Source: Nevskiaceae bacterium (lineage in GTDB: Bacteria > Pseudomonadota > Gammaproteobacteria > Steroidobacterales > Steroidobacteraceae). From it: a stretch of DNA of 15,291 bases. The DNA lies in contig JAITMN010000029.1 of NCBI GenBank assembly GCA_031277355.1, forward strand, positions 1-15,291. The letters run 5' to 3'. This document shows positions 6,317 to 12,261 of this stretch, in pieces. The notes under the pieces were generated by a model. The model had not been told where the DNA came from and ran no database searches. It saw nothing but the letters and a program-made list of their open reading frames with translations. Both the position numbers and the translations under genes were made by a program. Every line of letters begins with the position of its first letter. Position 1 is the stretch's first letter.

Positions 6317-7233
6317 TGTGCGACGAACATTCCTTTGACGACATGCAACGCGCGGCCGAAATCAATCGCCGCAGGTTTGGCGCACTGGGCGTCGGCGCGG
6401 GCCTTGCGGCCGTTCTGCCGGCGTGCGGCTCCAACTCCGGCGGCAGCACCGGCCCAGACGCCTCCGCCGCGCCGCCCGTGGCGAGCACCAACGAGATCGT
6501 TGAGTCCGAAGTCTCGATCCAGACGCCCGATGGCGTGTGCGACGCGCATTTCGCGTATCCGGCCTCAGGCGCCACCGCCGCCGTGCTGGTGTGGCCCGAC
6601 ATCTTCGGCCTGCGCGATGCGTTCCGGCAGATGGGCAAGCGTCTGGCCGAATCCGGCTATGCGGTGCTGACGGTCAACCCCTTCTATCGCATCCAGAAGG
6701 CCCCCACGTCGGCCCCGAACGCGAATTTCTCCGACCCGGCCACGCGCGAATCGCTCACCAAGATGATGGGCAGCCTCACCGCCACCACGCAGGTCGCCGA
6801 CGCCAAGGCGTTCGTGGCCTGGCTCGACGCGCAGCCCCAGGTCAACACCAGCCGTGGCATCGGCACCACCGGCTACTGCATGGGCGGCCCCATCGTGTTC
6901 CGCACAATGGGCACGAACCCCGAGCGCGTGCGCGCGGGCGGCTCCTTCCACGGCGCGGGCCTGACCACCGACCAGCCCGACAGCCCCCACCTGCAAATCG
7001 CGAACATGCGCGGCAGCCTGCTGGTGGCCATCGCGCAGAACGACGATGAGCGCGACCCGAAGTCCAAAGACATCCTGCGGGAAACCTTCGCCGGTTCGCA
7101 GGTCACCAGCGAAGTGGAGGTCTACCCGGCGCAACACGGCTGGTGCGCCATCGACTCGCAGGTCTACGACCAGGCGCAGGCGGAAAAAGCCTGGGGCCGC
7201 ATGCTGGAGTTCTTCGGGAAGGAACTGGCCTGA
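6316..7233 (+). CDS. Predicted Tat-exported lipoprotein of the dienelactone hydrolase family
   Basis: This 305-residue alpha/beta hydrolase of the dienelactone hydrolase family (PF01738) has its nucleophile in GYCMGG (C188), the acid among D243/D244 in IAQNDDERDP, and His in AQHGWC (H274). The family's Cys-Asp-His triad is thus complete. WPDIFGL (93-99) is the typical early motif. Unlike cytosolic enzymes of the family it begins with a twin-arginine-like NRRRFGALG (17-25), a hydrophobic stretch and LPAC at 34-37 as a possible lipobox, then a Ser/Gly/Ala/Pro-rich spacer to about 57. That predicts Tat export and anchoring to a membrane through C37. The substrate is unknown; lactones and other esters are the family norm. 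GGGGGAAA sits just before the ATG, within an inverted repeat. An alternative is a non-lipidated Tat substrate cleaved nearby. Confidence 0.9.
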   Translation: MCDEHSFDDMQRAAEINRRRFGALGVGAGLAAVLPACGSNSGGSTGPDASAAPPVASTNEIVESEVSIQTPDGVCDAHFAYPASGATAAVLVWPDIFGLRDAFRQMGKRLAESGYAVLTVNPFYRIQKAPTSAPNANFSDPATRESLTKMMGSLTATTQVADAKAFVAWLDAQPQVNTSRGIGTTGYCMGGPIVFRTMGTNPERVRAGGSFHGAGLTTDQPDSPHLQIANMRGSLLVAIAQNDDERDPKSKDILRETFAGSQVTSEVEVYPAQHGWCAIDSQVYDQAQAEKAWGRMLEFFGKELA

Positions 7234-7266
7234 AAAAAGGCTGACTCATCCTCAGGGTCAGGCGCC

Positions 7267-7294
7267 AACCCCGCCATGCTATAATGGCGGGGTT
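7267..7294 (+). promoter_or_regulatory. Perfect 10-bp palindrome enclosing an extended -10 promoter
   Basis: AACCCCGCCA (7267-7276) and TGGCGGGGTT (7285-7294) flank an 8-base loop. The loop plus the first base of the right arm spell TGCTATAAT (7277-7285), an exact extended -10 promoter on the plus strand; no clear -35 is seen, as extended -10 promoters allow. Transcription would start near 7292 and feed rhlE. As RNA the palindrome is a strong hairpin 34 bases after the hydrolase stop, so it may also end or stabilise that message, although no T run follows. Confidence 0.6.
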
Positions 7295-7298
7295 GATG

Positions 7299-7351
7299 CC
7301 GGATCGCGACCGGTCACTCTCCCAAGACCGGTCCCCGGTATCGCGAACCGG
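7299..7351 (+). promoter_or_regulatory. Structured 5' leader of rhlE with duplicated stem-loops
   Basis: The roughly 80-base leader between the promoter and the rhlE ATG holds two small stem-loops with the same loop: CCGG-ATCGCGA-CCGG at 7299-7313 and CCGGT-ATCGCGA-ACCGG at 7335-7351. Two copies of the self-complementary GACCGGTC (7308-7315 and 7326-7333) can also pair with each other across a 10-base loop. The alternative pairings are mutually exclusive, as in a switchable leader. AAGGA at 7362-7366 is the ribosome site. It fits no riboswitch class I know; autoregulation by the helicase or cold response is a guess. Confidence 0.45.
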
Positions 7352-7371
7352 CCCTCCCCCCAAGGATTTCA

Positions 7372-8763
7372 ATGCAATTTCCCGATCTCGGGCTCAAGCC
7401 CGAGTTGCTCGCTGCCGTGGCCGAAAAGGGTTACACGGTCCCCACTCCCATTCAGATCGCCGCCATTCCGCCCGTGCTGGCGGGCCGCGACGTGCTCGCC
7501 GGCGCTCAGACCGGCACCGGCAAGACCGCCGGCTTCGTGCTGCCCATCCTGCAACGCCTTGGCGTGCGTGCGCCGCAGGGTCCGCGTGCGCTGATCCTCA
7601 CGCCCACGCGCGAACTGGCCGCGCAGGTGGAAGAAAGCGTGCGTCACTACGGCAAGAACACGAACCTGCGCTCCACGGTGATCTTCGGCGGCGTCAGCGA
7701 ACGCCCGCAGATCGCCGCGCTGCGCACCGGCTGCGATGTGCTGGTGGCAACGCCGGGCCGTCTGCTTGATCTGGCGCAGCAGCAGGCGCTGTCGCTGGCC
7801 CATGTGCAGGTGTTCGTGCTCGACGAAGCCGACCGCATGCTCGACATGGGCTTCATCCACGCGATCAAGCGCATCCGCGCGATGCTGCCGAAGCAGCGCC
7901 AGAACCTGATGTTCTCGGCCACCTATTCCGACGACATCCGCCGTCTGGCCGAAGGCTCACTGCACGATCCGGTCAAAGTCGAAGTCACGCCGCCCAATCG
8001 CACCGCCGACAAGGTGGAGCAGGTGTCCTATCGTCTGCCGAAGGAGCACAAGCGTCATCTGCTGGCGCACCTGATCAACGAGGGCAACTGGCATCAGGTG
8101 CTGATCTTCACGCGCACGAAGCACGGCGCCAATCGCCTCGCCGAACAGTTGGAACGCGCCGGTATTCCCGCCGCGCCGATTCACGGCAACAAGAGCCAGA
8201 ACGCGCGGGTGCGCGCGCTGGAGGATTTCAAATCCAACCGCATCGTTGCGCTGGTAGCCACCGAAGTGGCCGCACGCGGCCTCGACATCAAAGAGCTGCC
8301 CCATGTGGTGAACTACGAACTGCCGAATGTGCCGGAGGACTACGTTCACCGCATCGGCCGCACGGCGCGCGCCGGTTCCACGGGCAAGGCGGTGTCGCTG
8401 GTGTCGCCCGATGAAGCGCCGTTTCTGAAAGACATCGTGAAGCTGCTGGGCGTGGAGATTCCCTCGCTGCCGCTGCCGGAGTTCAAGATCATTGAGACTG
8501 CGCCGGGCGCTGGTCACGACCGCGCGGAGAGAGAGAATCGGCCCGAACACCGTCGCACGGAAAGGCCATCCGCCCAACATCCGCCGCGCGGACAAAGGCA
8601 GCGGCAACGGCAGGGCAGCGCCGCACCAACGCGCGATCATCGCGGCGCGAAAGTGCGCCCCGCAGCCGGAGAATCGGGACGCGCTGCCGCGCCCTCCTCA
8701 TCGCAACCGGCGCGATCGCAGGGCGCTCGCCGCGCCCCGCCGTGGGCCAAGCGCGGTCGTTAG
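7372..8763 (+). CDS. rhlE: DEAD-box RNA helicase RhlE
   Basis: This 463-residue ATP-dependent RNA helicase carries all the family motifs: Q motif GYTVPTPIQ (20-28), motif I AQTGTGKT (45-52), PTREL, TPGR, motif II DEAD (151-154) and SAT (182-184) in the first RecA domain. The second domain has VATEVAARGLDI (295-306) and HRIGRTAR (326-333). DMGFIHAIKRI after the DEAD box places it in the RhlE subgroup. One change is Glu in VATE, where Asp is usual. After about residue 375 the tail is low-complexity and basic (Arg, Gln, Pro, Ser, Ala), as in other RhlE proteins, and probably gives non-specific RNA binding. RhlE acts in ribosome assembly and RNA turnover. Its own promoter and leader lie upstream, with AAGGA five bases before the ATG. 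The stop codon sits inside a perfect hairpin. Confidence 0.94.
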   Translation: MQFPDLGLKPELLAAVAEKGYTVPTPIQIAAIPPVLAGRDVLAGAQTGTGKTAGFVLPILQRLGVRAPQGPRALILTPTRELAAQVEESVRHYGKNTNLRSTVIFGGVSERPQIAALRTGCDVLVATPGRLLDLAQQQALSLAHVQVFVLDEADRMLDMGFIHAIKRIRAMLPKQRQNLMFSATYSDDIRRLAEGSLHDPVKVEVTPPNRTADKVEQVSYRLPKEHKRHLLAHLINEGNWHQVLIFTRTKHGANRLAEQLERAGIPAAPIHGNKSQNARVRALEDFKSNRIVALVATEVAARGLDIKELPHVVNYELPNVPEDYVHRIGRTARAGSTGKAVSLVSPDEAPFLKDIVKLLGVEIPSLPLPEFKIIETAPGAGHDRAERENRPEHRRTERPSAQHPPRGQRQRQRQGSAAPTRDHRGAKVRPAAGESGRAAAPSSSQPARSQGARRAPPWAKRGR

Positions 8764-8770
8764 ACCGCGC
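8751..8770 (+). terminator. Perfect hairpin across the rhlE stop codon
   Basis: GCGCGGTC (8751-8758) and GACCGCGC (8763-8770) flank a GTTA loop; the TAG stop lies in the loop and stem. It stands between the convergent rhlE and methyltransferase genes. There is no T run on either side, so it is not a textbook intrinsic terminator. It may still pause polymerase or protect 3' ends in either direction. Confidence 0.4.
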
Positions 8771-8781
8771 CTGCCATCGCC

Positions 8782-9528
8782 TTACTTGCGACGAAACTTC
8801 AGCAAGAACTGATCGGTCTTGCCGCGAATGTCGGCCTCGTGCACGCGCTCGTCCTTCTTGTCTTCCGGATGGCGCAGCAGATCGCTCTCACCCACCAGCT
8901 CAAAGCCGGCGGCGGTCACTTCCTGCTTGACCAGTTCCGGGTCGATGCGGTGCAGCGTGCTGGTGTCGCGCCCACCGGAACCGGTCTGCGCGGAGTGGTC
9001 GATCACAATGTAGATGCCGCCCGGCTTCAACCGGTCGTGCGCGTTCTTGTTGATGGCCGCTATCGCATCGGCGCCGCCGTTGCGGAAGTCGTGATAGTTC
9101 AGCGAAGTCCACATCACATCCACCGGCCCGAACGTCTCGCCCTGCATCGCCACGGCGCGGATGTTGCCGTAGCCCGGCGAGGCGGCGATGGCCTTCACCG
9201 CAGCGCTCGGATCACGCGCGCCCTGGGCAGGCGGCGACATCGCATACACCACGCCGTTGGGACCAACGACCTTGCTGAAAATGCGCGTGAAATACCCACC
9301 GCCCGGCATCATTTCGCCCACCGAGTCGCCAGCCTTGATGCCGGCAAAAGCGATGACTTCGGCCGGCTTGCGATTGACGTCGCGGTCGCGGTCGGCCTGG
9401 GGCCGGGAAGTGTCCGCCACCGCCGCAGCGATCGCGGGGCTGACCGCATCGGCGGCAAGGGCTAAATTGGAGGCTGCAACCAGGCCAAGGGCCGCGGTAC
9501 AGGCGAGAATGGAAAGACGAATCTGCAT
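8782..9528 (-). CDS. Secreted class I SAM-methyltransferase-like protein
   Basis: This 248-residue protein has a clear signal peptide (hydrophobic 5-22, cleavage likely after NLALA at 25), so it should be periplasmic. The mature part has a methyltransferase layout: GDSVGEMMPGGGYFTRIFS (67-85) as the SAM-binding loop with a Gly-rich but altered motif I, NYHDF (144-148), LKPGGIYIVIDH (167-178) and a C-terminal TAAGFELVGES (205-215). This matches the exported predicted methyltransferase group (COG4798-like) common in proteobacteria. Since SAM is not expected in the periplasm, either the activity is different or the fold has been reused; the substrate is unknown. GAGGGG lies about 8 bases before the ATG. 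It is convergent with rhlE (18 bases apart) and divergent from the next gene by 66 bases. Confidence 0.85.
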   Translation of the reverse strand: MQIRLSILACTAALGLVAASNLALAADAVSPAIAAAVADTSRPQADRDRDVNRKPAEVIAFAGIKAGDSVGEMMPGGGYFTRIFSKVVGPNGVVYAMSPPAQGARDPSAAVKAIAASPGYGNIRAVAMQGETFGPVDVMWTSLNYHDFRNGGADAIAAINKNAHDRLKPGGIYIVIDHSAQTGSGGRDTSTLHRIDPELVKQEVTAAGFELVGESDLLRHPEDKKDERVHEADIRGKTDQFLLKFRRK

Positions 9529-9594
9529 AGTCGATACCCCTCAATAGCAGTCTGTAGTCAAGACGAACCCGTTTTCTGCGAGGATGGGCAGTAT

Positions 9595-10230
9595 ATGACC
9601 AAGTCCGCGTTATCTGTGCGCTGTCTGAAGGCGCTGACATGCCTGATGGTCCTGATTGCCGCCACCGCTGCTCCGGCAGGGGCTGCCGCGCTCAATTGCG
9701 GCGCGCTGTGCGGCCAGTGGCGGCTCGATGCCGCCGCCAGCGATCCGCTGGAAGCCCACGTAGACGCCGCACTGCAAAAATACCGCGAACCGCGTGATCG
9801 ACGTCTGCCGCGCGGCAACCCCGAAAACCTGCAGATTGCCGCCGAAGTCGAGCTTCGGCAATCGCTGGGCCCCATCGACGACCGCCCGAACCGCAGCGGC
9901 CTGCGCGAAGAACTGCTCACCGCGCTGCGCCCGCCGGAAACGCTGCAAATCAGCGTCGCCGGCTCCGACGTATCCATCAACGGCGATGCTCGCGGCGCAC
10001 GCCGCTATTCGCCCGGCGTGCCGCATGCGCGCGTCGATGCGATAGGCACCGCGAAAATCAAGGCCACGCTGGCCCCCGGAAAATTCACGCTGAACGAGCG
10101 TTACGACAGAAAGCAGGAATACACCGAAACCTACACCGTCCAGCGCGATGGTTCGCTGGTGGTGGAGCGGCAGATCGAGCGGCCGGGGCTGAAGTCATTA
10201 CGGCTGCGCGCCGTGTACAAACCCGGCTAA
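9595..10230 (+). CDS. Exported protein of unknown function
   Basis: I do not recognise this 211-residue protein. It begins with a signal peptide (hydrophobic 13-30, cleavage near AGA-A at 30-31), followed by LNCGALCGQWRLD (33-45) with two cysteines (C35, C39) that could form a disulfide; no further cysteines are present. The rest is mixed alpha/beta with charged, strand-like repeats toward the end (ERYDRKQEYTETYTVQRDGS, LVVERQIERPG). A phrase such as CGxWxLD followed by alternating strands resembles lipocalin-like or beta-barrel secreted proteins, but only loosely. GAGG lies 11 bases before the ATG, rather far. It is in line with the DUF6152 gene 56 bases downstream, and its TAA overlaps a TAAAAT -10-like element. 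Coding is supported by the signal peptide, an unbroken frame and local codon use like the neighbours. Confidence 0.75.
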   Translation: MTKSALSVRCLKALTCLMVLIAATAAPAGAAALNCGALCGQWRLDAAASDPLEAHVDAALQKYREPRDRRLPRGNPENLQIAAEVELRQSLGPIDDRPNRSGLREELLTALRPPETLQISVAGSDVSINGDARGARRYSPGVPHARVDAIGTAKIKATLAPGKFTLNERYDRKQEYTETYTVQRDGSLVVERQIERPGLKSLRLRAVYKPG

Positions 10231-10286
10231 AATCGCGACAAAACGCATGGGCTTCAAGCCCGCAACGATTCTTGGGGGAACCACCA

Positions 10287-10685
10287 GTGAAGTTCATCAC
10301 CACACTTGTCGTCACCGCGCTTGCGCTGGCAGCGCCGGCGCTGGCTCATCACTCCTTCGCGATGTTCGACAGCGAACATCAAATCCGTCTTCAAGGCGAA
10401 GTCACCGAATTCATCTGGCAGAACCCGCATGTCTACATCCATCTGAACGCGCCGGACAGCAAAGGCAAGATGCGCGAGTGGACCATCGAATGCGCCAATC
10501 CGGGCATCCTCAATCGCACGGGCTGGAAGTTCAACATGATCAAGAAGGGCGATCCGATCACGATTGTCGTGGCGCCGCTGCGCACCGGCGAGGCCGGCGC
10601 GCTGCTGAAGGAGATCAAGCTGGCCGATGGCCGCAAGTTCGGCAACGGCGGCCCCGCCGGTCCTGCGAACATTCCGATCGACTGA
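10287..10685 (+). CDS. DUF6152-family exported protein
   Basis: The protein has 132 residues. The chosen start is GTG at 10287, six bases after GGGGGAA (10274-10280); an upstream TTG at 10272 would overlap that ribosome site and put five extra residues (MGEPP) before the signal peptide. The signal peptide MKFITTLVVTALALAAPALA is followed directly by HHSFAMFD, the hallmark of DUF6152. Other conserved parts are VTEFIWQNPHVYIHL (39-53) and REWTIECANP (63-72). The function is unknown. If cleavage follows ALA at residue 20, the mature protein begins with two histidines, and H48 and H52 follow in the NPH motif. That could suit metal binding, but this is inference. The next gene starts 17 bases after the stop, so the two form an operon. 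Confidence 0.85.
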   Translation: MKFITTLVVTALALAAPALAHHSFAMFDSEHQIRLQGEVTEFIWQNPHVYIHLNAPDSKGKMREWTIECANPGILNRTGWKFNMIKKGDPITIVVAPLRTGEAGALLKEIKLADGRKFGNGGPAGPANIPID

Positions 10686-10702
10686 GCGGCGGAGACAAAC
10701 CC

Positions 10703-11530
10703 ATGCGCACATCCAACCTCTTGAAGCACAGCCTTCCATTGATCGGCGTTGCCGTGCTGGCTGCGATCACTGCCTGTTCACCGCGCAGCGCCGATCAGTC
10801 CGCAAGCAGCGCGAACACATCCGCCGCCGCAAACGGCGCCTTTGATCCCCGCGATTTCAGCGGCACCTGGGATCGTCTCCAGCAAGCCGCCGCGCCGCGC
10901 GATGTCGGCACGCTGGTGCCTGCGGCCGATGCGCGCGACGCCATTCCGCCGCCACCGCTGAAGCCCGAATACAAGGCCGCGTGGGAAGAGCAGCAAAGAA
11001 AAATCCGCGCGGCCGACCTGAGCGGCGCGCCGATTGCCACGCACTACACCGCCTGCATCCCCGATGGCATGCCGGCGATGATGCAGGGCATGTTCCCGAT
11101 GGAAGTGCTGATCACGCCGCGTCAGGTCACGGTGATTCAGGAAGCCTACAACCAGGTGCGCCGCATCTATTTCAACGACACGCTGCCGGCCGTCGAAGAC
11201 GCCGAGCCGGGTTTCTGGGGTCATTCCACCGGCCATTGGGACGGCAATGATTTCGTCGTCGAAACCATCGGCATCAAAGACCGCGTTCGCTTTCGCAATG
11301 TGCAGCACTCGCCGGAGATGCGCATCTTCGAGCGCATGCGCATGACCGACGCCGATCACTTCGAGAACGACGTCACCATCGAAGACCCGCAGTATCTGGC
11401 CGAGCCCTGGAAATGGACGTGGAAATACCAGCGCCGCCCGGACTACAAAATGTACGAGTACGTCTGCGAAGACAATCGCGAGTACGCAGACCCGGTCACC
11501 GGCGAGGCGAGGCTGCGCGTCGGCGAATAG
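10703..11530 (+). CDS. Lipoprotein that pairs with DUF6152 proteins; function unknown
   Basis: The protein has 275 residues from the ATG at 10703, which has GGAG eight bases upstream. The same frame is open further upstream but that part is not coding because it overlaps the DUF6152 gene. The signal peptide ends in a lipobox ITAC with C25, then a Ser/Ala-rich spacer. The body shows the pattern of a secreted family that I associate with DUF6152 neighbours: DFSGTWDR (51-58), PPPPLKPEYKAAWEEQQRK (82-100), ACIPDGMPAMM (117-127), PMEVLITPRQVTVIQE (132-147), QVRRIYFND and GFWGHSTGHWDGNDFVVETIGI (170-191, quoted from memory of the family, not a search). It is probably a beta-rich periplasmic-side lipoprotein. 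Recurrence with DUF6152 suggests the two products act together. Confidence 0.8.
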   Translation: MRTSNLLKHSLPLIGVAVLAAITACSPRSADQSASSANTSAAANGAFDPRDFSGTWDRLQQAAAPRDVGTLVPAADARDAIPPPPLKPEYKAAWEEQQRKIRAADLSGAPIATHYTACIPDGMPAMMQGMFPMEVLITPRQVTVIQEAYNQVRRIYFNDTLPAVEDAEPGFWGHSTGHWDGNDFVVETIGIKDRVRFRNVQHSPEMRIFERMRMTDADHFENDVTIEDPQYLAEPWKWTWKYQRRPDYKMYEYVCEDNREYADPVTGEARLRVGE

Positions 11531-11538
11531 CGCACCGC

Positions 11539-12129
11539 TCAGCTGGCCTGACCCAGCAGCATCAGCACTTCATTGGCCTTGGCCTGGGCCTCTTTGGCCT
11601 TGGCCACTGCGCCCAGCGGATCACCGGCTTCGGCAGCAGTGGAAGCGGCTTTCCACGCCGCTTGCAGATCGCGAAAGCCGGTTCTGGCGGAGTTGTAGGT
11701 GGCCCGTGGCATTTCCTTCGGCAGCTTCGTCAACTTCGACAGATCATCGAGCTGAGTCTGAATCAGGTTGACCATCTTGGGCACTTCGGCATTGAGCGTG
11801 CCCCACTCGGCCAGCGCCGCATCGACCACGGCCTTGCGCGCCGTCACCGCATCGCGCAATGAATTGATGCTGGTCATCAGCGCCGGCGCATTGGCCAGCA
11901 CGTCTTCAAAATTGCCGTTCTCCAACTGCTGGCTCAACGCGGCGACCGAAGTCTCCACGCCCTGAAGATCGCTGGGCAGATACTTGGCCGCTTCGTCGCG
12001 CACGATGCCCAGCGCCGTCTGCGCCAGGTCCACCGCTTCGACGGCGGGCTGTTCTTCCTGGGCGGCGCAGGCGGCAAGAATCAACGCAGCGGCGGCGGCG
12101 AGGCCGATCAGAAAATTGCTTTTGCCCAT
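11539..12129 (-). CDS. Small alpha-helical lipoprotein, function unknown
   Basis: The protein has 196 residues from the ATG at 12127-12129, which has GAGGAG about seven bases upstream. The frame stays open to 12222, but those extra 31 residues come before the ribosome site and are not a signal peptide. MGKSNFLIGLAAAAALILAAC gives a lipobox with C21. The mature part is rich in Ala, Leu, Glu and Lys with heptad-like spacing (for example VETSVAALSQQLENGNFED and AKAKEAQAKANEVLMLL), so it is predicted to be a helical bundle or coiled coil with no membrane segment. I know no named family for it. It ends eight bases from the convergent lipoprotein gene at 11530. Its promoter may lie around 12180-12210 (see the palindrome entry). 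Confidence 0.8.
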   Translation of the reverse strand: MGKSNFLIGLAAAAALILAACAAQEEQPAVEAVDLAQTALGIVRDEAAKYLPSDLQGVETSVAALSQQLENGNFEDVLANAPALMTSINSLRDAVTARKAVVDAALAEWGTLNAEVPKMVNLIQTQLDDLSKLTKLPKEMPRATYNSARTGFRDLQAAWKAASTAAEAGDPLGAVAKAKEAQAKANEVLMLLGQAS

Positions 12130-12170
12130 GATTGTCTCCTCGCCTGCGCGCGACGCACCGCCGCTTGTCA

Positions 12171-12195
12171 GGCGCAAGCTTAACAGGCTTGCGCC
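12171..12195 (-). promoter_or_regulatory. Perfect 9-bp palindrome upstream of the helical lipoprotein
   Basis: GGCGCAAGC (12171-12179) and GCTTGCGCC (12187-12195) flank a 7-base loop. It lies 42 bases before the lipoprotein start and 67 bases after the transpeptidase stop. A TTGACC -35-like element (minus strand, 12204-12209) is spaced so that the matching -10 would fall inside the palindrome, which would fit an operator. It could equally be a hairpin ending the transpeptidase message, though no T run follows. Confidence 0.45.
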
Positions 12196-12261
12196 ACAAC
12201 GCGGGTCAATGCCCGGCCTCAAAGCGCGCCGCCGCAGCGCCGAAACGGCCTCTGGCAGGCA

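Noticed and set aside
7230..7262. Weak CTGAC/GTCAG hairpin followed by TTTTTT on the minus strand after the hydrolase gene
   Set aside because: It looks like an intrinsic terminator for minus-strand transcription, but the stem is only 5 bp and no minus-strand gene leads into it.
8500..8760. Low-complexity basic stretch at the end of rhlE as a possible repeat or frameshifted gene
   Set aside because: Basic, disordered C-terminal tails are normal in RhlE proteins and the frame is unbroken to the stop.
10249..10261. GGGCTTCAAGCCC palindrome before the DUF6152 gene
   Set aside because: Only a 4-bp stem is possible with a real loop; too short to call a terminator or operator.
12130..12222. Longer N-terminus for the helical lipoprotein
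   Set aside because: The extension would place the lipobox in the interior and precede the GAGGAG ribosome site; it reads as untranslated upstream DNA.
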